Assembly: GCF_964204645.1 (NCBI RefSeq) | Contig: NC_134029.1 | Span: 5,095,001 to 5,155,000 of the forward strand | Direction: 5' to 3' | Origin: Tubulanus polymorphus | Lineage: Eukaryota > Nemertea > Palaeonemertea > Tubulaniformes > Tubulanidae | Length of the DNA stretch: 60,000 nucleotides | Part shown: one piece after another, positions 26,956 to 40,200 of the stretch | Layout: the number at the start of each line of letters is the position of its first letter | Numbering within the stretch: the first letter of the stretch is position 1 | Translations under genes and position numbers: made by a program | The notes under the pieces: generated by a model | What the model saw: only the letters and a program-made list of their open reading frames with translations | Databases searched by the model: none | Told to the model about the DNA's origin: nothing

Positions 26956-29900
26956 TCTTCAGTGATTAATCATCGTATAATTCCCAATCTTAATTAAAGA
27001 AAATTATCTTATTCGAAGGGAACATGGTGACTATTACTCGTGGAAATTGATCGCCACTGATGCGGTCTCTACTGAATTGAAATCGTCGACAATAGATTCG
27101 TAGATTCGAAGTCTTCTTATACGAATAGAACCGATACGAGAATGGATGCATTTTATGTAAACATCGCCATGATTGATATGTGGTCCGGTGGTTATTGAAT
27201 TTCACAGCCATAAATATGCGATTAAAAAAACACCACATTTGTCTTGATTTATTTCATTTACAACATGAACGATTGCACCATCACCAGGACCTACATTTAA
27301 GCTAAAATTACATAAGTTTTGTCCTGTCTATTTCAAACAATGGTTCTGGCAATTTCTAATGATTTTCTATGGCTGTATGTTGTAACATCATCCTTTTTAA
27401 TGCTCATCTAACGCCAACATTTTTCAAATTTGCTCACTCTAACCCAGATTCAATGAAAATATTCTTTATGACGCCAAAATCGTTATAATGCCATGTTTTT
27501 CATTCGTCCGAATAGTGGCATTGCCGTAGAAATACAATCCACGGAATTTCTAGGTTCGAATCCAAGGAATTTCGTTGTATCTTTTCGTGGTAAGACCCAT
27601 GATCTGTGACGTGACTAAAATTGCCGTTACGGGAATTCGAATGCATTATTTAATACGCGTCTTTGTGTAGCGAGGTTTTTCATCTTTCACAGCGCCGAGC
27701 AGAACCACGGAGAACGTGCACAGTAGTGAACATCGTAACGTCATTATTTGCGCATATAAAGCTAATTCATATTCCCGTATAGGGTAATTCGGTAAATCAC
27801 AAGATTTTATTGCTCGTAAGACACGACAATGAACTATCGCTTAGTCTTAACATTTTCCTAAATCAATGTTTTAAAATCCCAAATTACTACTTTGGGAGTT
27901 CGGAGTTAACAGCGAACTACGGCGTTTGACATTTAGTGTTGACTACCAGCGCGATAGCTATCCCAAAGGGTCGTGTCTGCTTCGCGGCGACTCGAGGTGC
28001 CTACTGATTAGGCAGAATTCTAACACGACTTTTTTGACAAATCACACTTTCCAGCAGCATAACACCCGTCTCTCGCGCTCTACACGAAGCGATAAAATTG
28101 AAGTAGAATTAGAGGTGAAATAAAAGAAACGAGTGCGATGTGCAAACGAGCTCAGTAGAAATTCTGACGCGCCTTATCCATCAGGATGTGCTATCGAAGA
28201 AAGACATTTTTCAATATTTCAGCGCTGGCTCGTTGTTGTCGCAGCGAGAAAATTCATCGAATGCGAAACTCTCGATTCGCAACTAAAAGTCGTCGTTATG
28301 CGCGGGTGATTAATTATTCGAAACCATGAGAAACATGTGTCACGACATCGGCGGTTGAAAATCATGATTTCAATCCGTCGGCGACTGACTGCGTAAATAG
28401 ATGACATCCAGATTGCTATTGATCAAACAAACGGCGGGTGATTTAGAGTAGAACCACAACCACGCCGGCTCTCACACTCGAGTAGTAATGCATCCCCATT
28501 ATCGTCACAAACGTGGCCCCCGATTCGGCTTATCATCGATTCGACTTCGATACGCGAACATATTCTATCTACGATTCATCAAAATGCCGCGATACGGTTT
28601 TACCCCAGCGATCGTTCTCTTACTATCTATATCTATCTATCACGTGTGATTAAGATGACATTAAATATTTGACTGTTTTCCGTCGAAGTTGGTTTTGCGC
28701 GTGAACTCTGTCGTTACGGAATTGACTGGGGATATCGCGAGATCACTAATGGTCATGTCAACAAACCAATAAGCTTCGTTAATTTTATGTCATAGATTAA
28801 TGCCCAGTACGTAGAAATTGAGTTCTATGCAAATGTTAATTTCCACGGCTCGCAAATACTGGCGGCCGATAGATCTATAGAAAAGTCAACTTTCGGCAAT
28901 AATTTATCAAGTCATGGATCTGTTTGTGCAGGTACACGGGCGAGTTACAATCGAACCTCACAAGTGACTTGTACGACGAAAGGCAAACAGAAATTTTTCA
29001 CAAGAACAATATTGTCTCATCTTATTCCACGACAGTGTCATCCGGTGCAAACCGGCGGAATGTTCCACCAAGGATTAGTTCTTATTTGATTAAACTTTGG
29101 TTTACATTGAAAACGACACTTATTCCGTATACGGCTTGTTTATCATAAATATAATACCACGGACAGCTAACGAGACATTCGATTTGAAATATTTCCGCCA
29201 ACAGAATCGCAAATGACCACGGACGACAAGAGAGATGTGATCAGGTCCTCGAAGACCGTCGGAATACGGGGAAAATATTGCATTACTTATTTTCCCTGTG
29301 GTCAAACTGGGTTATTTCGCAATCCTTCAAGGGCTTTTGCCACGCATCCCTTAGTCATTTATCACCGAAGAGCCGGATCGCATAATTAACCCTGCCGGAC
29401 TGATGTAAAAGATCGACCCGATACACGTCAGTATACGGCGAAACCGAATATGTTATGCTGGGCGCAGATGGATGGCAAGCTATTTTATCTGAAAAAACTA
29501 AATACTAATGGATAGTGTAATAAAACCCTCGAAGGGGGTAACCGAATCCCCGAGAGGCTTACAAAATGAATTATTGTCGTATTAGTATAATGAGACTAAG
29601 ATGATGCGAATACAAGGACATCGTTCATCCTTAAAGGGCCTCTCGCATTAATACTTCAGACATCTCGGGATTTAGGGACGAAAATGTGCAATGTTTTGAT
29701 ACACTAAATTAGTTTTAATTCCCGCATTTAACTAATCAGATTACGACGAGAACGCAACGCGAGTGACACATGCAAACTTCGAGTACTAAACGCCGTAGCG
29801 CTGATACAGCGGTGCCTCGAAGAAGCCTAATGTGATAAATACGACAGGCATAACGTTAGATTAGAACAGAGTGCAAGTGGCTTGGAAAGAGCTGATAAGT

Positions 29901-32900
29901 GAAAATTGACACACAAATAGACAAAAAAAAAACGAGCACAAATCACAGCCATGAAGCTGAAAACACATACATCACAAAATGAAAATACAAACAATGTCTC
30001 GAAAAGTATTAATGAAAACATATTTGTTATAGTAAGAAGTTAAACGCCTAGTTGACATGATGAACTATTATGGGAATAGCATCCAATTATCCATAAGAGT
30101 AACCGATAATTTCTGAACACCCGAGAATCAATCATTTGTATACCCTATTAGTTAACATAGGCGAAGTGAATGAGGCTACATTTTCAAATTAATTTCTTTA
30201 TGCTTTTATACTTGAACTGGGGGATTTCGGCGAAGTTTCACGCGTAATGTGAGCCGGAGTTCGAAGATTAATTCGACGTTCGATGGACCAAAACCGAATC
30301 ACCAATTAATTCATGATTACAAAAATACGAGATGGGCGCCACGGGGTTTTTAGGTTACCTATAATCAATTTCTCAGTGAAAAGGTGCCGTCTTCAGCGAT
30401 CGAAGAGGAATAGAGGGATTTCAGCAACAAAGGCAAAGGCGTGCCGAGTCGAAACGGAAAATCCATAAAGTGTACGGGCTATTTCAGAATCATCGAGGTT
30501 CATCTCCGTTGTTACCTATACGAGTGAATCTACCGAGTCTTTTGCTACGCCATGAAATTTAATGGAATTAAATTCTATACCTACTACCAACAGGTTTTGG
30601 GTGGAACCGAACTAAAACTGCAAACCTTATGCGGGTGCTTTTTTCGTCATATGTGAAGCCATGGGCCTAAACAGAAGTTTGCTTTGATGGACTATTTTTA
30701 AAACTGTCATTTATCAGAGCGTTTAAGTTTGAACAACTGAATAAAAGAAGCTCATTCGCTTGAATTCTATCGATTTTCAGCTGTCACGTCAGACGTACAT
30801 AGATATACTAGGGGGCATTACGCCACGGGCGAGTAAAACTGTTCAGAAAATTACAATTTATAGACTTCGAAAGCGAGCGCGATGTCAAAAATCTATTCAT
30901 CTGAAACCTGAAAAGATTTCTGATAAAAAAAACTTGAATTTGAATTCGATGTAACTTCACTAAAATCTATCGAGCCCCACGGCGGCGTTACGTCTATATG
31001 TTATACGTAACATGAATAATGTAACTTTGCATTTGGTACAACGTTCGGGTATTTCAAGACCTTAATGTACAGTTATATATCTCGATGAAATAAAAATGCA
31101 TTATTTTCGGGTATCTATTATCATTTCATATGGAAATCGTGACTGTCATGAACACAGTTATAAACCCATCAAACATACTTTCCATTTATAGCGGCCGTAG
31201 AATATTCTTTTCTATTGTTGATTTGTATTCATATTATATTTGCCGTACGTGATATTACAGTAGAAATATACAATTTGCTTTAGAATGACGAACTGCATGT
31301 ACATATTCTGTAATGTATGTTTGTTGAAAAGTTGCATGACTGAAAATCTATACGCTGTACCATAAATTAATCTTATCAATCATTTTTCATGTTCAACATT
31401 TGGGTATATTGGATCTCTAGAGGCGATGTATCGTAGAAATGTCCTGCCTTTTTCTAGATATTCCAATTCAGTTTCGAAAATCTATTGTCAATCAGTCAAA
31501 AGAAATACGTTCCGAAAATACACCCATATCTCTAATGCAACATGTGCTAATATAGTAACTGCGCAAGGTATTGTTGAAAAAATTCGTATATGTACCTCGG
31601 GCAAAATTAGATTCTATTTTATCGCGCGCGAAACCGCGAGCTCGCTAAAAAGAAACTGCAAATTTTATTACGACGATCGAGCGTTTGACTGTCACAACTT
31701 ATAAATATTGACGCCAGGTTACGATAAGTGTATTCATTGGTCATGGTGCTCCGTTCAGCATCGCATAGTCCTCGCAGGCTTTGATTGCATAACCGAAACA
31801 GAACACGTTGCACGGGGTATGAGTCACGCGATCTCCTGGCTGCAGCGACTGACCGAGCAGCGACGCAAAATTCCATCCCCGGATGAGGCAACAAAGTTCA
31901 TTTTTATCAGAGTTTGTGGATAATCTATTCCACACCAAACAACAGGACAACTCGCACTTGTCAAATGGATTGAAATGGCTGGTAATTGGATGAGACGGCC
32001 GCCTTTCGGACGCGTCTTGAATACGAATGAGGTCGGCTAGTTTTCTCTTATTTGACGACGCGTTCTCGGCGAATGGCCTGCGCCTGTATAAATATTGTGG
32101 CAAGAGTTTTATCTCTGCGTCGAAAAAAAAAGGAAAGCTGATGCAGGGCAGAGGGGATATATTGATTTTTGGTGGGATAAAGAGAGATGGGAAAAAAGTC
32201 ATCGGTTTGTCGAGATGCGAAATATATGTGAGAAGATTAAGAATAGAGAAATGATCCTATCTTATCTATATTACTATGACGCACCGAAAACATCGTATTC
32301 CTTTTTTCGCATTCGTTAATATCAATAAAATGATAAATATCAGATATCAGATGATAGATTGCAATAGATTTTTACCATAGAATATTGATGATTTGAGTGG
32401 TTCATCGTCATTTTAATTTCTTTTCAATCTTTCTCAGTGTTAAACTTTGAAAACCGAGCAGCGTTGTCTCAGGAATCCTATCGTCTATTTTAGGCCGATA
32501 TTGATCGCATTTTATCGCCTCGTACACCTATCATCTTACACACTTTTATACCGAACCACAACTAACCAAAACACAGACCAAATCATGCGATTCGAATAAA
32601 AAGGCGGATTTCTGTCGAAACCTTTCGCGCAGGGCTTTGATAGAAGACATCAAATAAATTGCGTGCACGCTTCTGGCACGAAAGGGGTTAGAGGGCAAGT
32701 GTGTTTATTATATTATCCATGCAAGTTTCCATGCTCAGCAGTGCGATATTTATCATCGTTTTGTTCGAGTAAAATATGCAGTATTTCTAACTCGATAAAA
32801 CTTACCAATTACTAAACTACTAGTTTGACTCTTATGCCGTATACTACTTCAAAGAATTCATGTCTGTCAGGTACCCCTGGCCAGTATCACATATAATAGA

Positions 32901-34270
32901 TATCTGTACGGCGAATACTTCATAGATACTCTTAGCAAAACTGTAAACATACCCCACCCAATCTACACGAAACTGCTTGATTCATTCTGCACTGTAACTC
33001 AAAGGAAGAAACTCTACCCCAGGCGTGACCCGATAAACTTGATAAAAAGCAATAATTTTCTGCTAATAGTCGCGAGCGCTTAATCTGCGAAGAGCTTTTA
33101 TCTCGACGAAAGAAAAAAAACAGCCTCGCGCGCGGGCAAAAAGCGTTCGGATTCCGTATACGAAACTTGCTAGACCGACTCATCAATTACTACTGCGAGA
33201 CTCCAAACAACAACGGCGCTATCGAGTTGATGCATTGGAAGTCCTAGTGAAAAATTGATTTGATGATGCGCAGGGATTTGTCCGATTGATGTGTTACTAC
33301 AAAAGCAGCGTAAATTATAAAAGATGCCCCATTAATTTGCCAGCGAATTGTAGCAGGTGCGCGGCGCATGCGGAATAATTATTCTTCGATAATTTTCACC
33401 CGGCTTGCCTTTTTTTACTAATGTTTACAAAGCTCCGGGAAGACATTAATCAGAGATGTTAAGAATATTACGCACATTAAGAAGTTTTGACAGTGTGTTT
33501 ATAGACGTTACTGTCACATAAATTCAGGGCTTTTTCGTACTGTTGCTTCTATCAAACTATACAGCTCTTTATAACTAGTAATTACTAATTATGATTTCGA
33601 TTGGGTGCGATGATATTCATTATGCATTACATTGTGTTCAGCTATCTGCGAGCTTGAAGAAACGAATTTACGTCGAAGGCTCCGAGCGACCAAACATTCC
33701 GTTGTTTGTTATATCTGACGCTTTATAGGAACTTCTGAATAAAAGATAATATACAGCCTTCAGTCACGAGCTTAATTCGGCTGAAATCCTTCACTCATCG
33801 CTTTAGCGCCTGCCAGCCTACAGCGACGGCGCCATATTTGAAACGACATCGATAAACTTTTATAATCAACAATATCAACCCCGCGTGTCTGAAGTAACAC
33901 GTATGTACGACTATTGTATACAATACAGCACTGAATAGATAGAAACAACGGAGACAGAGAAAATCTCAGAGGAATTCGACCAACGACGACATCAGGACGG
34001 ATGAACTGTATAATGTACACACATATGTGACACGTGCATGCTTTTAGTACATTAGAGACCGGCGTTGAATTCATAGTTGTTGTAGACCTAATGGTATTTA
34101 TTTTTATTCCCAACACATTTGCGGCAAAATGTAAGCCCCGTCTACTCACGTGTCCGAGCGACGCCATCAAACCGACCGTGGCTTAGCACTTTATGCGCCG
34201 ACTAGTCTGTTTGGATGTGAACGGTTATACGTAATACCGCCGGGACTTTCTGATGTATTGTCTTAAAAGT

Positions 34271-34294
34271 CTAAACGCCTCCGCTTTTACCTAC
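34271..34294 (-). other. Splice donor and read-through short-tail end of exon 1
   Basis: On the minus strand the sequence reads GAG|GTAGGTAAAA, a near-consensus 5' splice site just after the glutamate of TKTFE. If the donor is skipped, translation continues VGKSGGV and ends at TAG (34273-34271), giving a 925-residue protein without the distal tail motifs. If it is used, the exon ends in phase 0 and joins the exon at 2912. Which product is made cannot be told from DNA. Short- and long-tail isoforms made by intron retention at this position are known for several vertebrate non-clustered protocadherins. Confidence 0.75.
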
Positions 34295-37048
34295 CTCAAA
34301 CGTCTTGGTCGTCCCCCACGTGGCTTCGTTTTTCACCGGCAAAAATGCGCTTTCGTTCTGATCGGATATTTCGTCGTTGTCTAACGAAAAGCTGACTTCC
34401 TTTTTCGGCATCGGTTTACCGTTGTCTTCGTATTTACTGCCGGGGCTGCCGTTGTTGCTATGATTTGGACTCATGCGGCGATTATTGAAAATTCGCTGCG
34501 TTTCGGTCTTGACGTTGTAATTGTGGTTGTTCACGTCTTTTTTGCGAATGCAAATAATCGCTACGATAAGAACAATAGCGAGAAGTCCGGAAACAGTCGC
34601 CAGGCAAATGACGATTATTAAATTCTTATTGTTCGGTGGCTTTTCGATAAAAGTTCCACTTAAAGTTATTGGCTTTCCGCTTCCGTCGACGACGATGGTA
34701 AGCGTTTCGACGTTCGTGTTCTGAGGTATACCTCTATCCCTCACCTCGATCGTTAACTTGTAGGTAATCGCGTCTGACAAAGCTAATTTGCGAGATACAC
34801 TTATTACGCCATTATTCCTCGAGATGCTAAATATTTCATGTATATTACCGTGCGTAATGTAGTATAATAGCTTGCCGTTATTACCGTGATCGGTATCCGT
34901 GGCTCTAACCTGGGTAATCTTGTGTCCGGGCGGCTCCAGGTAAGAGATGTATACCGTATTATTGGAATGGTTCGGGAAACTGAAAACTGGCGGGTTATCA
35001 TTCGTGTCGAGGACGTCGATGATTACGTTCGTCCTGCCCGACATCGGTGGCACGCCGTGATCAGTAGCTATTACTTCTAGCGTGTATTTCGCCCTGTGCT
35101 CTCTATCGAGTCTTTTTCTCGCGATGATTTCGCCTTTTCGTCGAGAAATTTCGAAGTTTTCCACCCCTTCTCCCCTTCCCAACGTATAATCGATTATAGC
35201 GTTCAGTTTGACATCGTCGTCGCTCGCCAGAACCCTGCCGATCACGGCATGATGCGGCGACGAATTCTCAGTCACGTTGAATTTATAGTGGCCCAGAAAT
35301 CGAGGCGCATTGTCATTTTCATCTTTGATATTTATGACAACTGTGGCCGTCGAACTGAGGGGAGGTTCGCCGTGGTCGTATGCAACGACTGAAAAACGAA
35401 CTTGGCTTTCTCGCTCGCGATCGAAAGCCTTGCTCGCATAAATAGTTCCTTCGTGATTAATCGTAACAATTCCGATTCCGTCCGGCTGCATTTTGTAGCG
35501 TACTTGACCCCCGGGACCATCGTCTTGGTCATCGGCACGAACTTGCAATATGGACATACCGAGGGGATTGTTCTCGGCGATTTCTGTCGTGTAGGTCGAC
35601 TGCGAAAATATTGGCATATTATCATTGGCATCAAGAACGTCGATGGTAAATGATTCATGTGTTTCCAATGTTGGCTCTCCATTGTCCCGGCAAATAACCG
35701 TCACTTGGTACTCTGAAGTAGTTTCTCGATTCAGTTTCGTAGCAGTCACTACTTTATACTCTTCTTGTGTCGTCGAATCCATCTTCAATAATCTAAAATA
35801 AGGGCTATCCATATAACAATTTACCTCGCCGTTCAATCCGCTGTCGGCATCTTGGACAAGGATGTGCGCCACTAAAGTGCCAATATTGGCTGCCTCGGAC
35901 ACCTCGGCTTTGCCACTTGAGGTGAACAGATTGGCCGTAACGATCGGTGCGTTGTCATTAGCATCTGTGACATGTACAGTAACGCTGGTGCGACTCGGCA
36001 ATGCCCCTGTGCCTAAATCTTTCGCATCGATCGGTATTTTGTACAACTTGGTGTTTTCGTAATTCATTGGTTTCATTAGCTTTATCCAACCGGAGAACGG
36101 CTCAACGACGAAAGTCGTTTTGATAACATCCGAAGCCCGAAGGTTTATCATGTAGCGCACTTTACCACTTTCACCGAGATCGGGGTCAACTGCGTGCACT
36201 TGCAGAATCGACGTATTAGTTGGTGTATTTTCAGGAATCGATACCGAATACGACGATTTAGCGAACTTCGGAGTATTATCATTGGCGTCGGTGATTTCGA
36301 TATTGATAGTACACGTGCCGGTCAATTCAGGCAGTCCGCCATCAACAGCGAGGACCTTCACTTGATAATGTGAAATCGATTCCCGATCCAGACGCAACAT
36401 GTTCACCAGCGCTATGTCAGTGACCATGTTATCGAATTTGTAGGTTTTTAACCCGAATGTCCTCGTTGGTGAGATAATGGTATATGTTTTTATGTTATTG
36501 ATGCCGGCATCAATATCCTCAGCAGTTGGTAGAAGGGTTGTCGTGTTAATTGGTGCAGACTCGGACATTTTGATTTGAACGGTCGATTGCTGGAAAACGG
36601 GAGCGTTATCGTTGATGTCGATAACATCTACCTTAGCATTTAGGACAGTGAAATATTCGCGAGGCTGTATGCCTATGATTAGAGGGATGTAGCAGCCTTC
36701 CGACCCGACGCAGCAGGTAGGCACGACCGAGCAAAGGGTATCTCTGTCGATGACCTGCGTGGTCGTGACGACGCTCGTTTTCTCGTCGATGCGGAAATAG
36801 TTGACGCCCGGATCATTCGGATTTAGCAGCGAATAGCGCAGACGGGCGCGCACCGAAGCGTTGAATCGCCTCGTCAGTACTGAACTTGAACGGATCTCGC
36901 CGACGAACGTGTCCGGTTGGTTCTCTTCGGGAAGTCGAAACAATATCTCGGCGTTGTTTTTAGCGAATGCCGAACTGACAAGAGCGATGCACTGGACGAA
37001 GAAGACGCCGACTAAGACCATCGACACGCCCCGTTTTAGCGAATTCAT
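34295..37048 (-). CDS. Protocadherin exon 1: ectodomain, membrane helix, start of tail
   Basis: This exon encodes a calcium-dependent cell-adhesion receptor at the plasma membrane. Residues 1-29 look like a signal peptide, with cleavage after AFA. Seven cadherin repeats follow, at about 33-152, 153-261, 262-369, 378-480, 483-583, 587-688 and 695-790. Six linkers carry the Ca2+-binding DxNDN signature (145, 254, 362, 473, 576 and 681). DRE-type motifs occur in EC1, 2, 4 (as NRE), 5 and 6. EC1 has two overlapping-style CX5C loops (C106-C112, C113-C119); a CX5C loop in EC1 is a protocadherin hallmark. The hydrophobic helix at about 809-834 ends in RKKD. The intracellular part contains KEVSF (883-887), an RVxF-like site for protein phosphatase 1. 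The ATG has A at -3. Seven repeats match delta-1 protocadherins, while delta-2 members have six. The reading frame itself runs on to a TAG at 34271-34273, but a strong splice donor precedes that stop. An intronless ectodomain exon is usual for the family. Confidence 0.96.
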
Positions 37049-37203
37049 CGTAGCTATCGGAGTGTTACTAATTACAGCGTAACCTTTACTGACCCTGTCA
37101 TGACCATCGCATTACAACTGATCAGTTATCCGTAGATTTTGCCGACAGCCTGTCAACAGAACGTCACCGAAACTAATTGACACAAGCCCTTTTCTGGACA
37201 CCT
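37049..37203 (-). other. Protocadherin 5' UTR with probable splice acceptor
   Basis: Upstream of the ATG on the minus strand, tttttttatttgcag|gtgtcc ends at 37202, a strong pyrimidine-rich acceptor. This suggests the 5' UTR of the coding exon begins at 37201 and that one or more non-coding exons, with the promoter, lie further upstream. Inference from splice consensus only. Confidence 0.45.
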
Positions 37204-40200
37204 GCAAATAAAAAAAGCAGAACAATGTAAATAAACGGTAAATCTATCGCAAAAATTGAGATGTCCATAGAGACATCATGCAATTAATCATTGTGAAATA
37301 TATCAATAGATTCGAACGCACACTACGTTATCAACCATAGTTTGGGCCAGACTCTGGCAATTTTATTAATTGATATTTTGCCTAATGAAGCCTTTTCCGC
37401 TAATCCCGGACGGAAACATAATCAAACACTCTAATGCGCGCACAATTTCCGAAACAAATATATATGATTGTGAAGCAAACAATGAGCTATTCTTAGGCGA
37501 ATTTTCAAGAAAAAATACGAGCCCGAAATGAATGGCATTTTTACTCGTGATAATCGGATTATGTGGGAAAAACGAAGCGATATTTGCGACGGAACACACT
37601 TTTGCGAGTAAATTAGTCGAGCATATGAACCGGACAGCAACTTATTATAGCGCAGGCGCACTTTTCCTTTGTAGTATCATAATTACATTTCTAGCAAGAC
37701 CTGGTAAAACTCTTATGGGCGATCCGTCTTTTTCAATAACCGGGAAAAAAATAGCGTAAGTAATTTACAACGATATTTTATTCACAGCGTAGTAGAATAT
37801 GACTGGCGGTCATTATTTACTCATGCAGTAGTGCCCCTGGGATGTACATGGCCAAACACTTCAGCTATACGACTTATTACGAAAAAGATGGATTACTACG
37901 AGATTAGGTATGGCACGTTCACGACTCGGCCAGTAAGAGTATACGCGGCCAAGGTCTACGTCACAGAAAAGTGAACAGCGAATGAGATTTCTCTCGGGAG
38001 CCTGATGAAGTCACAGCACCTTCGCGTTATCGCGCACAAATTCAATACAATTTCCATACATGAATGCCAATAGTGACGTCTTTTTATCAAGCGTACATGT
38101 TCCTAAATCAGCGGCGAAAACGCTGGCCTTAAGCAAGCAACGGCTTCCGGTTCGACGGGGTTTGCTGGCGATAAGAGTCATTTACCAAGTCAACGAGAAA
38201 ATACACCGTATAATTCACCTCGTTAGCCTCAAGTAGCGAGAGAGCGAGAAAGGGATGCGCATTTTTTACGCGAGGGTTTCGAAAGTTCTCTTTGACATCA
38301 ATGACGACCAAAGATCACAAGAAGCGAGACATGTCAACATTCTTATTTTAATATAACGCAAAGGAAAAGGAAAATGAGCCCGCCTCACTGACTTTGTGGC
38401 TTTTTACGGACATAATTACTCTTCGTTATGGACGCTTTGGTGACGTTTTTATCGACAGATCATACAAAATCGTATGCGCCCATTAGTCTCATTATAATGT
38501 ATGTATATATAATCACCGTCTTCTAAGGCTTTGTCAGGTACAATGCATAACCAAGTTACTAGGTCTTATTGAATTAGACTTTGTGTGATACTTTAGACAT
38601 GTCTAGAATTTGGTAATAGGTACGTACACGTATATATAAATAGTAATGACGAAACTTTCTTTATGATTGTGGCGCCAAAATTGTAAGGACACTGTTCGCG
38701 ATATGGAAATCGTGGATACAGTATCGAGTGTGGCGTTCATCAGTTCAGTGGATAACCGATCTAATGCCTGTCAATGTCGCTACGCAGGCAGTCTCTGAAA
38801 GAAATCCAAACTGTGGTCATAGATTTCAATCAATACGTCCGCGACCCAAACCTCAGAAAATGAGGAAACGTCGTAGAAACTCGACAACACCAACGCCGGG
38901 CTTGAAAGAAAGTTCATCTAAATCTTACACTTGACTATCGAGGCCCGCGAAATCTCGGCGATCTTTCATGCGCGAAACAATATACGCTCGATTTTTAAAC
39001 AATTAATAATTAACGGAGAATTGCCACTCATCTGACCTGAATATAAATGAAGATCTATCGCGGACGTGTTTCAAGTGCTCTTTTTGAATGCACTCATCAA
39101 ACATTGAGCTCGTCGAATGAGTTATTAATTGCCAATGGTTTTTGTGACTTCGACGGCATGTGGAAACAAACTCGTACCGAATGCAATAAAATGAAGTGTA
39201 TTCGCTGATTGTTTTCTAACGCCATCGTAATGTTTCGAAAGAGGTCCGACCTCAATGAATATACCGGTCAACTCTACAATCTTCGCAAGTCGACAAACTT
39301 TACTTGGAAAATTTCCTATGAAAGACTTAATCAATTTCGGTGGTCCTCCAACTTATTACCTCATGGTATACTAAGCAGTGAGATGTCTATGATACCAACA
39401 TAATCAACGTTGAGTAGGTTTTGCTCCATGTAGCATCACAAGAGTGACGTTTTCGGAAGTTTTAGCTGCGTCTTTCTAATTATGATTACTGGCCCGGGTG
39501 TGGCATATTCGTCATGATTGCGGGTATTTATCAAGTGCCGATAGATTCATGCGTTCACCTGGGACACAAACTTCAGAGTTTTGTTATAAATCTCCTAAAA
39601 AATACACGTATCTATAGATACTGCACGAATACGACGCCACGATATCAGTTTCGATTCTGGTAGTGAGGCAACGTGACAAACAAACAAGACATTGCCGGCG
39701 AGAATCGAGAGAGAAGCACCCGCCCCGGGCGATTTACAAAACAAATCCATACCTAAACTGAAAGCGAAGTCTGTAATTTCCGCCATGACATTAATTTTTC
39801 CATGTACCAACATTATGGTTGTTCTAAACATGATCGAACCGGGTATACGACCGAAACAAGGTTTACTAGTTACATTCGTTTGAAGTTGTCATCGTACACG
39901 AATATTTAGTGTAGTCGAAGTTTGCCGTCTGAAAAGCGCCGAAAGGGAAATGTTATACGATCCGCATTTATGTTAGAGTAAATCACGTAAAGGCCCGTTA
40001 CAACATCGGCATTTTTTATCTAACGAAATATCTATATATTATTACCTGGCTTGTCAAGAGCGACTGTGATTGATGGTAACGATTTGGATCTAAAACCCGA
40101 GGCGTGAATGTGTCTCTTTATAACCAAAAGGGCCGTTAATAGGTACACGTTTGATTGATGCCACAAATTGTCTACATGTTAAAATAGAGCTGGGATGAAA

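Larger units (their letters stand above)
2913..34294 (-). other. Protocadherin intron 1 (about 31.4 kb), largely featureless
   Basis: This is the predicted intron between the large exon and the first tail exon, starting GTAGGT and ending ctctctgcag. I looked for recognisable proteins on both strands and found none. The ORFs present (up to about 130 codons) are of the length expected by chance in AT-rich DNA. Recognisable contents are repeats at 4835-4986 and 26106-26376, a tRNA-like fragment at 6970-7027, an A-box-like site at 26918, short tandem repeats at 20371, 22921 and 26626, and an (AT)n run at 24409. Introns of this size in developmental adhesion genes often carry enhancers, but no regulatory element can be identified from one sequence alone. 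Additional small exons may be hidden here. Confidence 0.65.
1440..37201 (-). other. Protocadherin gene, three coding exons (gene span)
   Basis: This is the predicted span of a non-clustered, delta-like protocadherin gene, from a probable 5' UTR acceptor to the stop codon. The coding exons are 37048-34295, 2912-2741 and 1816-1440. They give 918 + 57 + 125 residues, 1100 in total, with residue 976 split across the second junction. Both introns are GT-AG. Junction one is phase 0 (TTT GAG | ATG AAA). Junction two is phase 1 (AAA G | AG TCG), and the frame stays open across both. The link between the large exon and the distal exons is inferred from phase, splice sites and tail motifs such as DSGRGGSD; there is no transcript evidence. 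Extra exons inside the 31-kb intron cannot be excluded. Further 5' UTR exons and the promoter probably lie above 37.2 kb and were not located. No AATAAA was recognised on the minus strand below position 1440. Confidence 0.8.

Noticed and set aside
27513-27563. Second tRNA-like B box (GGTTCGAATCC)
   Set aside because: The A-box spacing is off and no acceptor stem forms; an 11-base match alone is weak.
35402-35653. Plus-strand ORFs inside the ectodomain exon (34521-36062)
   Set aside because: Antisense shadows of the cadherin repeats, with no independent signature.
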